From Marinobacterium sp. (GTDB lineage: Bacteria > Pseudomonadota > Gammaproteobacteria > Pseudomonadales > Balneatricaceae), in assembly GCA_025800125.1 (NCBI GenBank), contig JAOXSF010000124.1, positions 1 through 38,876 of the forward strand: a DNA stretch of 38,876 nt, in the 5' to 3' direction. Positions within the stretch are counted from its first letter, which is position 1, and every line of letters begins with the position of its first letter. Below are positions 7,571 through 15,774 of this stretch, piece by piece. Below the pieces are notes generated by a model. It was not told where the DNA came from. It ran no database searches and saw only the letters and a list, made by a program, of their open reading frames with translations. A program made the translations under genes and the position numbers.

Positions 7571-7726
7571 ATGCCAGGGCTGGCAGCTTCAGATTTATTG
7601 ACCTGAAGCAGGCCACAACTGGCAAATGAAGCCGTATCCTCACGCAATGGGCTATAACTGTACATCGGCACTCAAATTGACAGCATCACCCGTAACAGCA
7701 TAACGCCGCCCCTCAGGAGCCACAGC

Positions 7727-8272
7727 ATGAAAGGTATCGTATTCAATATTCTGGAACAGATGGTCATCGAAAAGGCTGGACTGGCTGCCTGGGATCAGCT
7801 GTTGCAAGATGTACAACCAGCAAGCCAGGGCATCTATACCGCTGGCGGTAATTATCCAGACGAAGAGGTAGTGCAACTGGCCAGCCGAGCCTCAGAGATG
7901 CTGGATATACCGCTCAATACACTGGTGACAGCCTTTGGCAGTTATCTGTTTTCAAATCTTGTAAAAAAACATCCGGTTTTTGTCGAGCAACAACCCGACT
8001 TTTTCAGTTTCCTGAAAAGTGTGCATGATGTTATTCATGTCGAGGTGCGTAAACTTTACGAAGAACCGTCGCTGCCTCACTTTCGCTACACACAACTCAA
8101 CACACAGCAACTGCGACTTGAATATCGTTCTCCTCGTAAACTCTGCATGCTGGCAGAAGGATTAATTGCCGGGGCTGCTGAATATTACGCGGTCAGATAC
8201 CAGCTGGAGCACCCTGTCTGTATGCACAAAGGTGCAGACCACTGCGAATTCCTGATAACGCTGGAGCCATAA
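7727..8272 (+). CDS. hnoX: H-NOX heme nitric-oxide/oxygen-binding sensor
   Basis: The 181-residue product is the length of a stand-alone bacterial H-NOX. It shows the proximal heme ligand region (SVHDVIHVEVRKLY, ligand most likely H104) and the Y-x-S-x-R heme-propionate motif as YRSPR (Y133, S135, R137). These soluble sensors bind NO at ferrous heme and alter the activity of a partner kinase or cyclase. The stop overlaps the start of the next gene by one base (TAATG), so sensor and kinase are translationally coupled. GGAG lies 9 bases before the ATG. The pairing with a kinase and two response regulators marks this as an NO-to-biofilm type pathway. Confidence 0.95.
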   Translation: MKGIVFNILEQMVIEKAGLAAWDQLLQDVQPASQGIYTAGGNYPDEEVVQLASRASEMLDIPLNTLVTAFGSYLFSNLVKKHPVFVEQQPDFFSFLKSVHDVIHVEVRKLYEEPSLPHFRYTQLNTQQLRLEYRSPRKLCMLAEGLIAGAAEYYAVRYQLEHPVCMHKGADHCEFLITLEP

Positions 8273-9255
8273 TGAGCGCAAACGATAACGACCTTGCCCG
8301 TGAGCTAGCGATTTATCAACGAGCCCTACAACGGGAAAAACAGGCACGACTGGATGCAGAACAGCTGCTGGAAAACAGCACCCGTCAGCTGTATCAGCAA
8401 AACCAGACCTTACAACAACAGCAAGCGGCGATGTTACAGAATGAGAAACTGGCGACTATTGGTATGTTGTCAGCGGGCATTGCTCACGAAATTAACAACC
8501 CATTAGCGGTGGTGCTCAGTAACCTGAATGCGTTAACAGATTACACCGAGCAACTACTGACATTGCTGGAACAGGTACAGCAATGGCAACAACAGGGTAC
8601 GCTGAATGCCAGTGCAGCCGAGCGTTTTACCCAGCTGGACAGCCAGGCTGATTTCGCGTTTCTGGCCGAAGATGCACCCGATATGATGGAAGATATGCGT
8701 GAGGGCCTGATACGGGTACAGGATATTGTCAGTAACCTGAAAACATTCTCCCGCACCCGGCCCGGAGAGCGGCAACAGGTTGATATAAACCAGTGTATCC
8801 AGACATCATTGCGGCTGGTTAACAACACCATCAAAGATCACTGTAGCGTCGTAACAGACCTGCCTCCACTCCCTGAGGTTGCCGTAAACAACAGCGAGCT
8901 GAGCCAGGTGTTTATGAACCTGATCATCAATGCAGCCCATGCCACTGAAGATCAGCACGGCCAGATTCAACTGCGCACCCGTCAACAGGCCGACTGCCTT
9001 GTGATTGAAGTGGAAGATAACGGCTGCGGTATTCCGGAAAACCTCTGCAAGGATATTTTCAACCCGTTTTTTACCACCAAACCCCCAGGTAAAGGCACTG
9101 GTATGGGGCTATCAGTCGCCCATAGCATCATCAGCAATCATGGTGGCACTCTTACTGTTAACAGCACACCAGGCCTGGGCAGTTGCTTTACCATCTGCTT
9201 GCCACTGGATATGAAACAACCGCTCTCAGTGACAGAACACCCGATTAAGCCATAA
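8272..9255 (+). CDS. hnoK: H-NOX-associated soluble histidine kinase
   Basis: The 327-residue cytosolic kinase has no membrane segment. An N-terminal coiled coil rich in Gln (about 10-58) leads into the H-box [17 protein letters not shown] with phospho-acceptor H72. The ATPase domain has N-box [16 protein letters not shown] and the G-box GKGTGMGLS. It starts inside the H-NOX stop codon. In known systems NO-bound H-NOX inhibits the kinase and so lowers phosphorylation of its response regulators; by analogy its targets are the two regulators at 4632-7271. No EAL-type effector (HnoB) is in this window, so the output network here may be smaller or scattered. Confidence 0.93.
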   Translation: MSANDNDLARELAIYQRALQREKQARLDAEQLLENSTRQLYQQNQTLQQQQAAMLQNEKLATIGMLSAGIAHEINNPLAVVLSNLNALTDYTEQLLTLLEQVQQWQQQGTLNASAAERFTQLDSQADFAFLAEDAPDMMEDMREGLIRVQDIVSNLKTFSRTRPGERQQVDINQCIQTSLRLVNNTIKDHCSVVTDLPPLPEVAVNNSELSQVFMNLIINAAHATEDQHGQIQLRTRQQADCLVIEVEDNGCGIPENLCKDIFNPFFTTKPPGKGTGMGLSVAHSIISNHGGTLTVNSTPGLGSCFTICLPLDMKQPLSVTEHPIKP

Positions 9256-9266
9256 CCTTCAGAACT

Positions 9267-9287
9267 TTCAGGTTCATACGACCTGAA
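9267..9287. terminator. Hairpin between convergent hnoK and metalloprotease genes
   Basis: A perfect 7-bp stem (TTCAGGT / ACCTGAA) with a 7-base loop lies between two convergent stops. There is no clear T-run, so terminator activity is only a guess. Confidence 0.35.
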
Positions 9288-9305
9288 TTACCCATAAGCC
9301 ATTAT

Positions 9306-10055
9306 TTACCAACCAATCTCATGGGCGGTAGTTTTGCCAATAATGGCCTCATCCAGTCCACGGGGCATCACAGCATGGCCAATGGTGACCGGAATCCAGC
9401 CTCCCATGATCTCAGCCTGCTGTTGTGGCAGAGCTGGTTGACGCTGTGGCTCTGCATAGCCTTCAGGAAACAGTGGCAGACGGGTATTCAGATCATACTT
9501 ATCTGACGCACCCAGGGTATGCAGCAACTCGTGGGCCGTGACAAAGTTATTCTGCGCTTGCAGATCAATCGCGGCATAGCCATTCACCAACCCGATACGC
9601 CCCTGCTTGAGACCAATGGAGTGCGCCAGCCGAGCAGGGTGGTGAGGTGAAAATAACCGCAGATAGATACGAATATCGCCGCTATCGGCGGGCAGATTGC
9701 GCCAGCTCCAGTAGCGAATCTTCAGACTCCAGTTAAGATATTCAGCACCGTTGCCCTGTTGTGGTGGCAAGGGCGGTGAAGCAGCAAGCATCGGCCCCAG
9801 CTCTACACTGACCGGAGCGATATCCAGCTGATAACGATGGGCTTCACGGTGCAAAAAGCGAGCAATAGAGGAAAAGTGCTCTGCATCCAGCGCCTGTATG
9901 TACTGTTCTGTGGTATGCCTGCCATCAGCATTAACAGGGTAGATCACGATGCGCAGAGGCGTCTGCCAGTCGTGAGGCAGGGAAATCTGCAATGCCAGTT
10001 TGAGTAACAGGACACAGAACAGCGCTATCAGAAGAATAGAGCGTAACCGTTGCAT
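9306..10055 (-). CDS. Membrane-anchored HExxH metalloprotease-like protein
   Basis: The product has about 249 residues. I start at 10055, where GGAGG lies 5 bases upstream and the protein opens with MQRLRSILLIALFCVLLLKL, an uncleaved anchor or signal. The middle carries FVTAHELLHTLGASDKYD. HELLH matches the zinc-binding HExxH motif, and the G-x-x-D further on fits a third-ligand segment of metzincin-like enzymes. It also has an EIMGGWIP segment, which recalls the Met-turn. The likely setting is the periplasm or outer face of the inner membrane. I know no characterised member; substrate unknown. It follows yqaA by 68 bases on the same strand. Confidence 0.65.
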   Translation of the reverse strand: MQRLRSILLIALFCVLLLKLALQISLPHDWQTPLRIVIYPVNADGRHTTEQYIQALDAEHFSSIARFLHREAHRYQLDIAPVSVELGPMLAASPPLPPQQGNGAEYLNWSLKIRYWSWRNLPADSGDIRIYLRLFSPHHPARLAHSIGLKQGRIGLVNGYAAIDLQAQNNFVTAHELLHTLGASDKYDLNTRLPLFPEGYAEPQRQPALPQQQAEIMGGWIPVTIGHAVMPRGLDEAIIGKTTAHEIGW

Positions 10056-10123
10056 AATAGCCTCCTGCCAGAAACAAGAACGCGTCGGGTACAGCACACC
10101 CACAACACGACACGCCCGAAAAT

Positions 10124-10648
10124 TTACAAAGCAACCCCCGCAACACCCGCTACAACCAGGTAACGCACCGTTTTACCTGCTGTAATCATCACAAGACTGG
10201 ACACCCAGTTCAGTCGCAACCAGCCTGCCATCAGACAAAGCGGGTCACCAACAATCGGTAACCATGCCATCAGCAACGCCAGCGGCCCAAACCGTTCCAG
10301 CCAGCGCTGTGCTCGCTGCCGGGCTGCGCCATCTGACCGCTGCATTGCTTTGTCTGGTTGCTGCGTAGCACTATTCAATTGCAGCACATTGCTATCTGAT
10401 TCTGGTGCAGCTGCGCTCAGCGGCAAGGGATAGCGAAGAGCCAACCAGCGCCCCATTACAAATGTCAACATAGAGCCCAGCACATTACCCGATGTTGCAG
10501 CCATTAGCAGTAACCAGGCTGGATAGAGCGCCTGCTCCAGTTGCCATATCAGCAAGGCCTCTGACCCACCAGGTAACAGTGTTGAGCTGATCAACGCACT
10601 GACAAACAGCGCCCAGGGTGAGTCTCCCAGCACGGTCAGTAATTCCAT
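10124..10648 (-). CDS. yqaA: YqaA family inner-membrane protein (DedA-related)
   Basis: A 174-residue protein with the YqaA landmarks: SALISSTLLPGGSEALL near residues 18-34, the TSGNVLGSMLTFVMGRW helix, ERFGPLALLMAWLPIVGDPL, and a closing GWLRLNWVSSLVMITAGK helix. The family belongs to the SNARE-associated/DedA group of small membrane proteins thought to move lipids or support membrane homeostasis. It is about 30 residues longer than E. coli YqaA because of a polar Ser/Gln-rich insert around residues 78-110. It starts three bases after the recQ stop (TAAACGATG), so translation is probably coupled to recQ. Confidence 0.85.
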   Translation of the reverse strand: MELLTVLGDSPWALFVSALISSTLLPGGSEALLIWQLEQALYPAWLLLMAATSGNVLGSMLTFVMGRWLALRYPLPLSAAAPESDSNVLQLNSATQQPDKAMQRSDGAARQRAQRWLERFGPLALLMAWLPIVGDPLCLMAGWLRLNWVSSLVMITAGKTVRYLVVAGVAGVAL

Positions 10649-10651
10649 CGT

Positions 10652-12787
10652 TTAACCCTGCACTTCCAGCCCAGCACGAATACAGCGTAACACCCCGTAG
10701 TCATAGCTACCTGCCAATGCTTCATGCACTGGCCGCAAAGATTCACCGTGGCTATGACGATATTCCAGTATGACCTGCTCAATGTGACGACGTTCCGATT
10801 CCGGTAATTCAACGACATCAGATACAGGTAATTGAGCAGTCGCAACCGCACGGGCCAGATGCGTATAGATCACCGTGGAAGATAACCGTAGTTGTCGGGC
10901 AATCTGCCCGGCATCCATACCACTGTGGAACAGCACTAAGGTCTCTTCTGCCTGAGCAGCCGAGGAGTCTTCTTTGTCCGGGTTGTCAGCCGCCTGAATC
11001 ACGCTGATAAAGGCATCAGCGTATAACTCCAGTTTACGTTCGCCTACACCACTAAGACGGTGGAACTGCGCCCTGCTCTGCGGGCGATACATCACCATCT
11101 CCATCAATGTGGCATCATGGAAAATTACATAAGGCGGTACATCCTGAGCATCTGCCAGCTGCTTACGACAAGCACGTAGTGCTTCCCACAGTGCATTTTC
11201 CTGGGCATCCAGTTTTGTCGCCGGAGTGGTACGGCGACTGACGTTTTCGCGGCGTTTTTTCGTCGGATCACGTCGTAACTCCAGCGTTGTCTCACCTTTG
11301 AGCAATGGTCGACAGGATTCCGTCAGGTGCAATACGCCATGGCCTTCAGCATCCACCGTCAGCAGTCCTCTGGCCACCAGCTGGCGAAAAACGGAACGCC
11401 ACTGATTGCGGTCCAGATCTTTACCTATACCAAAGGTACTGAGCCGGTCATGCCCCTGAGCCTTTACTTTGTCAGTATTCTGGCCCAGCAGAATGTCCAC
11501 CACATGATTCACCCCCCAGCGCTGACCACTGCGATATACCGCTGATAACGCCTTACGCGCGGCTTCAGTGCCATCCCAGACTGGCACCGGTTCCAGACAG
11601 GTGTCACAGTTATTACATGCCGGTGCATTCTGCTCGCCAAAATAGGCAAGCAGGGCCTGACGACGACAACTGGTGATTTCACACAGCCCCAGCAACGCTT
11701 CCAGTTTCTGGCGCTCAACCTGTTTGTGGCTCCAGTCAGCACTGGACGACTCCAGCATCTGACGCTGCCAGATTACATCCTGCAGGCCATATACCATCCA
11801 GGCATCAGCGGGCAACCCATCACGCCCGGCACGACCCGTTTCCTGGTAATAAGCTTCAACACTCTTGGGCAGATCAAGATGGGCAACAAAACGTACATTA
11901 GGCTTATCTATACCCATTCCAAACGCAATGGTCGCCACCATAATGATGCGCTCTTCCTGCAAAAAGCGATGTTGATTGTATGCGCGCACCTCATTTGACA
12001 GCCCGGCGTGGTACGGCAAAGCGTTAAAGCCCTTTTCACACAAAAACGCCGCCGTTTCCTCTACTTTCTTGCGCGACATACAGTACACCACACCCACATC
12101 ATCCGGGTGTTCATCCTGGATGAAACGTAGTAACTGTTCTCGGGCACGGTCTTTCTGAGCAATACGGTAGCGGATATTAGGCCTGTCAAATCCCTGCACA
12201 AAAACAGCAGCCTGCTGCAATCCCAGCCGCTCTACAATTTCACTACGAGTACGCTCGTCAGCAGTCGCAGTGAGCGCTATACGCGGCACCAGGGGAAACA
12301 GTTCACATAACTGACTCAGTTGCAGATATTCAGGACGAAAATCATGGCCCCACTGGGATACACAGTGCGCCTCGTCGATGGCGAACAGGGCTAATGGACT
12401 GCCCTGCAATAACTCCAGTGTGCGCGGCTGTAGTAAACGTTCCGGGGCGATATAAAGCAGATCCAGCCCGCCACTGCGCAATTGATGCTCAGTTTCCTGC
12501 AAGGCATAGAAGTCCATGGATGAGTTCAAGCAACCGGCACGAATACCCCACTGCGACAACGCCGCCACTTGATCCTGCATCAGAGCAATCAAGGGTGATA
12601 CAACAATCGCTGTACCCGGCCGCAATAATGCGGGCAGCTGATAACAGAGGGATTTCCCTCCACCAGTTGGCATAACCACCAGCACATCACGCCCGGTACA
12701 TAGCTGCTCAATAACAGCGTCCTGGGGTGGACGAAACCGGTCGTAACCGAAAACATCTTTTAAAACCTGCAATGCGTGCTCAATCAT
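10652..12787 (-). CDS. recQ: ATP-dependent DNA helicase RecQ
   Basis: The 711-residue protein has the full RecQ plan. The helicase core has Walker A MPTGGGKS, Walker [19 protein letters not shown] with the aromatic-rich loop, and motif [12 protein letters not shown]. The RecQ C-terminal zinc module holds four Cys (CEITSCRR and CNNCDTC). A winged helix, an HRDC domain near 520-595 (FHDATLMEM...[19 protein letters not shown]) and an extra C-terminal helix-turn-helix segment follow. It unwinds DNA 3' to 5' in recombination and fork repair. It is about 100 residues longer than E. coli RecQ owing to the C-terminal extension. yqaA follows with only three bases between. Confidence 0.97.
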   Translation of the reverse strand: MIEHALQVLKDVFGYDRFRPPQDAVIEQLCTGRDVLVVMPTGGGKSLCYQLPALLRPGTAIVVSPLIALMQDQVAALSQWGIRAGCLNSSMDFYALQETEHQLRSGGLDLLYIAPERLLQPRTLELLQGSPLALFAIDEAHCVSQWGHDFRPEYLQLSQLCELFPLVPRIALTATADERTRSEIVERLGLQQAAVFVQGFDRPNIRYRIAQKDRAREQLLRFIQDEHPDDVGVVYCMSRKKVEETAAFLCEKGFNALPYHAGLSNEVRAYNQHRFLQEERIIMVATIAFGMGIDKPNVRFVAHLDLPKSVEAYYQETGRAGRDGLPADAWMVYGLQDVIWQRQMLESSSADWSHKQVERQKLEALLGLCEITSCRRQALLAYFGEQNAPACNNCDTCLEPVPVWDGTEAARKALSAVYRSGQRWGVNHVVDILLGQNTDKVKAQGHDRLSTFGIGKDLDRNQWRSVFRQLVARGLLTVDAEGHGVLHLTESCRPLLKGETTLELRRDPTKKRRENVSRRTTPATKLDAQENALWEALRACRKQLADAQDVPPYVIFHDATLMEMVMYRPQSRAQFHRLSGVGERKLELYADAFISVIQAADNPDKEDSSAAQAEETLVLFHSGMDAGQIARQLRLSSTVIYTHLARAVATAQLPVSDVVELPESERRHIEQVILEYRHSHGESLRPVHEALAGSYDYGVLRCIRAGLEVQG

Positions 12788-13197
12788 GGGGCGGCATTAT
12801 CCGCTAACCCAGAAAACACATCAATCAACGCTGCGGCAAACATCCGTACTCTGCCACTAAGCGTGCTGTTATTTCCATACGAAGCCAGTGGATAAATATT
12901 CCTGTACGCAAATGACCACAGCCGGAGTAGAATGCCAACCAGTGACCGTTTTTAACGACTCGTTCTGTTTCAAGACCTGCTCTGTTTCAAGATCGGTTCT
13001 GTTTCACGACCGGTTGTCTTTAACGACTTATTATCTTTAACGCCTTACTTTTTAGTACCAGACGCTTCATACCAGATGTCTGGCATACCTGTGTTTGGAA
13101 TAAGCGATGTTTTGCATAAATGGTGCCTGATGCAGCCAGCCCTGTGGAACACTCACTGAACCACCTGAAAAGTAAAGCCATAATCGGAAGATACGCC
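12788..13197. other. Divergent intergenic region with a repeat block
   Basis: This is 410 bases between recQ and the UPF0149 gene. The only visible structure is the six-unit 17-bp repeat block at 12945-13046. I see no RNA gene and no convincing promoter hexamers. Confidence 0.5.
12945..13046. repeat. Six tandem 17-bp repeats
   Basis: Units begin at 12945, 12962, 12979, 12996, 13013 and 13030, exactly 17 bases apart, e.g. GTTCTGTTTCAAGACCT, GCTCTGTTTCAAGATCG, GTTCTGTTTCACGACCG and GTTGTCTTTAACGACTT. Later units drift toward TCTTTAACG. They lie 150-250 bases upstream of the UPF0149 start. Confidence 0.92.
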
Positions 13198-13782
13198 ATG
13201 AGCTATGCCGTTACCCCCCTGACTGATGATGAACTTGACCGTCTGGACGACTTTTTTTACTCCGATGCAGCCCCGGAAGAAAGCCTGGACCTGATCGGTG
13301 TTCATGGCCTGCTCTGTGCAGTGAATATCGGCCCGGAAAAGATTGAAGCTGACGAATGGCTGGATGTCATCTTTAACGGTGAAGAACCACAATGGCAATC
13401 AGCCGGTGAGAAAACAGAAATTGAAGACCTGCTGCTCCGTCTGGCCAAAGAGATTGGTAGCACGCTGTATAACGATGAAGAACTGGATGTACCCTGCGAC
13501 CTGACAATCGTTCCTGAACCAGGTGAAGACCTGTCAGATCTGGTCGCCTGGACGCAAGCCTTTATGGAAGGGGTCTTTCTGCGTGAAGAGTTATGGCTGG
13601 ACGGCCCACAGGCAGACCAGTCCGCTGAACTGCTGCTGCCAATCATGGTGATCTCTGATCTGTTTGATGAGAAAGAGATGAAACAGATGCGCAAAGATAA
13701 ATCAATTTGCGCCGGTATGTGCGCCCAGGTACCTGAGCTACTGATTGATCTGTTCCTGCTGTTCCACGCACCTGAAAAGTAA
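13198..13782 (+). CDS. UPF0149 (YecA/YgfB) family protein
   Basis: I start at the ATG at 13198, with GGAAG 7 bases upstream; the upstream ATG at 13120 has no ribosome site. The 194-residue acidic protein shows LTDDELDRLDDFFYS, EESLDLIGVHGLLCAVNIGP and EADEWLDVIFNGEEPQW, then a late WTQAFMEGVFLREELW helix, the usual YecA/YgfB pattern. It lacks the C-terminal Cys-rich SEC-C motif that many YecA proteins carry. The function of the family is not well defined. It is a single gene between a divergent recQ and a convergent lipoprotein gene. Confidence 0.85.
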   Translation: MSYAVTPLTDDELDRLDDFFYSDAAPEESLDLIGVHGLLCAVNIGPEKIEADEWLDVIFNGEEPQWQSAGEKTEIEDLLLRLAKEIGSTLYNDEELDVPCDLTIVPEPGEDLSDLVAWTQAFMEGVFLREELWLDGPQADQSAELLLPIMVISDLFDEKEMKQMRKDKSICAGMCAQVPELLIDLFLLFHAPEK

Positions 13783-13838
13783 GTTGCAGAAATCAGGCAC
13801 CAGGGAGGTAAGCACCTGAGAAACGGCTATCTCACCCT

Positions 13839-13872
13839 TTGATTGCGCCATTCTTGCGGCTGGCGCAATCAA
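13839..13872. terminator. Perfect 12-bp hairpin between convergent genes
   Basis: TTGATTGCGCCA (13839-13850) and TGGCGCAATCAA (13861-13872) form a perfect 12-bp stem with a 10-base loop, between the UPF0149 stop and the lipoprotein stop. No T-run follows. It may be a bidirectional terminator or a dispersed palindromic element. Confidence 0.5.
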
Positions 13873-13930
13873 CTCGATCCGGTACAAAGATTTTAACTGC
13901 GCTCGAATTCAACGGCCTCAGATCTTCTGC

Positions 13931-14428
13931 TCAGCTACTGACCACCCGCACGGTGTTATTCTGCTCCAGCACACGCACACGCTGACCAGGCTGAAACACC
14001 ATACCCGTCTCATCTACCTGTTGTACAACCGATATAACCCGGCCATTCTCCAGGCGGATCGTGATCTCCTGCCCCTGCTTACGGGTCGCAGATTCTTCCA
14101 GTTTATTACCAGCAACACCACCGGCAATCGCACCCAATACCGTCGCAATATCCTGCCCCCGACCACCACCGATATTACTACCGGCAATACCGCCAATGAT
14201 GGCACCTGCTCCGGTGCCAACAACACCATCAGTGCGCCCTTCAATAACAACCAGCTCCACTGATTGCACCACACCATAATTCACCGTCTGCACATAGCGG
14301 GCTTCTGATGCTGAATAGCTACGGCCTGTCAGTGACGGGCCAGAACACCCTGCCAGCCCAAGCACTACAATGCTGGCCAACGTTACTGCCAGGGTCTTTT
14401 GTGTAAACCGTATCATTACTCTGTTCAT
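13931..14428 (-). CDS. Glycine-zipper outer-membrane lipoprotein, SlyB/Pcp type
   Basis: The 165-residue product starts at the ATG at 14428 (a TTG lies just before it). A lipoprotein signal ends in VLGLAGCSG, so Cys29 or so would be lipidated. The middle has a Gly-zipper 2TM region (GTGAGAIIGGIAGSNIGGGRG, then AIAGGVAGNK), and the end is a small beta domain (QEITIRLENGRVISVVQQ). This is the plan of SlyB/Pcp lipoproteins of the outer membrane, which help keep the envelope intact under stress. It is followed by nothing on its strand, and the PLD gene lies 38 bases upstream. Confidence 0.9.
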   Translation of the reverse strand: MNRVMIRFTQKTLAVTLASIVVLGLAGCSGPSLTGRSYSASEARYVQTVNYGVVQSVELVVIEGRTDGVVGTGAGAIIGGIAGSNIGGGRGQDIATVLGAIAGGVAGNKLEESATRKQGQEITIRLENGRVISVVQQVDETGMVFQPGQRVRVLEQNNTVRVVSS

Positions 14429-14466
14429 CAACTTCTATCTCCAGGGAGCGCTCAACTCAACTGCCC

Positions 14467-15600
14467 CTAACGTATTTTCAGCAACAACTGACTAACCCAG
14501 GCCCAGATAAATTCCCTCACTTTACGATGCCAAGGACGGCGGGCCCACTCAATAGCGGTCACTTCATGACACTGCTGCATATCCTTTTGTAACTGAAAAC
14601 AGGCATCGGCCAAAAAGTCCGGCTCCTGAATTTCGATATTGGCTTCCAGATTCCAGCGTAAGTTCCAATGGTCAAGATTGCAGGAGCCCAGTGTGACCCA
14701 GTCATCAATGACGGCTATTTTAGCGTGCAGAAAACGCGGCTGATATTCATAGATATGCACCCCGGCCTTCAGCAAACGTCGATAATAACGACGGGCGGCG
14801 TGAAACACCCAGGGCTGGTCAGTATACGGGCCTGCAATAATTAACCGCACATCCACACCCCGTCGTGCCGCACGTCGCAATGCCACACGCAGTGAAAAAG
14901 AGGGCAGAAAGTAGGCTGTCATCAGCCAGACCTGGTGCTGCGCCTGGTTAACCCGTTGCAACACACTGGTGTTGATCTCTTGCTGGTACATCCCATAACA
15001 GGCTGCCACCCTCGCCCTGCTGTTACCCATCACAGAGCTACCCATCACAGCAACAGGTGCAGTTGGTGGTAAAGCACGACCCGTGCAACGTTGCCAGATT
15101 GCGTTATAAAGACTGAGCAGATCCTGAACAGCAGGCCCTTCTACTTGCACCATCAGATCATGCCAGGGGCAACCCGGATATTCTGACAACCAGTAATGGT
15201 CAGACAGGCCAGTACCACCGATAAAGGCAATCTGCTGGTCAATCACCATCAGCTTACGGTGGTCACGAGCAAAATTGTGGGTCAGTTTGGCCAGATTCAG
15301 CGGGTTATAGACCTGCAACTCGACTCCGGCCTTTTGCAACTGCTGACGATCAGGCCGGGACAACTTTAAACCACCAAAGCCGTCTATCAGTAACTTAACC
15401 ATCACTCCCCGGCGGGCAGCAGCCTTCATCGCGCGAATAAAGCGGCTGGTAATGCGCCCCGAAGCAACCAGATAAAACGCCAGCAAGGCACTGTGTTGCG
15501 CCCGCTCCAGCGCTGTCAGCATTATCGGGAAGTAGTGTTCACCGTCCACCAGAAGCTCGGTTCGATTGCCTTCACGCCAGCCATACTTCTGTCTCGTCAT
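14467..15600 (-). CDS. Phospholipase D / cardiolipin synthase-like protein (ClsB type)
   Basis: The 377-residue enzyme has two HKD catalytic motifs: HRKLMVIDQQIAFIGG near residue 118 and HAKIAVIDDWVTLGSCNLD near 292. Each HxK(x4)D is intact and followed by the usual Gly-Gly or Gly-Ser. The absence of N-terminal membrane helices fits ClsB/YbhO rather than ClsA. Likely reaction: transfer of a phosphatidyl group between phospholipids to make cardiolipin at the inner membrane; a nuclease or hydrolase role cannot be excluded. The ABC exporter gene is 174 bases upstream on the same strand, with a repeat block in between. Confidence 0.88.
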   Translation of the reverse strand: MTRQKYGWREGNRTELLVDGEHYFPIMLTALERAQHSALLAFYLVASGRITSRFIRAMKAAARRGVMVKLLIDGFGGLKLSRPDRQQLQKAGVELQVYNPLNLAKLTHNFARDHRKLMVIDQQIAFIGGTGLSDHYWLSEYPGCPWHDLMVQVEGPAVQDLLSLYNAIWQRCTGRALPPTAPVAVMGSSVMGNSRARVAACYGMYQQEINTSVLQRVNQAQHQVWLMTAYFLPSFSLRVALRRAARRGVDVRLIIAGPYTDQPWVFHAARRYYRRLLKAGVHIYEYQPRFLHAKIAVIDDWVTLGSCNLDHWNLRWNLEANIEIQEPDFLADACFQLQKDMQQCHEVTAIEWARRPWHRKVREFIWAWVSQLLLKIR

Positions 15601-15676
15601 CCTGGTTCAACCTTTACGGGTTCCCCCTTTACTACAAGTGACCATCAGCCCCGTATCGGGTTCGGCCACAGCAGCA

Positions 15677-15766
15677 AGAACTGTTCAGAAGACAAAAGCT
15701 ATTCAGAAGGCAAAAACTGTCCAGAGAGCAAAAACTATCAAGAGAGCAAGAGCTATCCAGGAAGAA
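15677..15766. repeat. Five tandem 18-bp repeats
   Basis: Units start at 15677, 15695, 15713, 15731 and 15749. Examples are AAAGCTATTCAGAAGGCA, AAAACTGTCCAGAGAGCA and AAAACTATCAAGAGAGCA. The block lies between the ABC exporter stop (15775) and the PLD gene. The period is a multiple of three and stays open in one plus-strand frame, but no ribosome site or gene is evident. Confidence 0.92.
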
Positions 15767-15774
15767 TGACAAAA

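Larger units (their letters stand above)
7272..7726. other. Divergent control region between the H-NOX pair and the regulator operon
   Basis: This is 455 bases without a supported gene, carrying two different tandem repeat blocks (7372-7452 and 7520-7570) and a seven-C run near 7489. A TATAACT hexamer-like -10 near 7651 could serve the H-NOX gene, but its -35 is not convincing. I found no TGTTACAG site here, so autoregulation through that motif is not evident. Confidence 0.5.
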
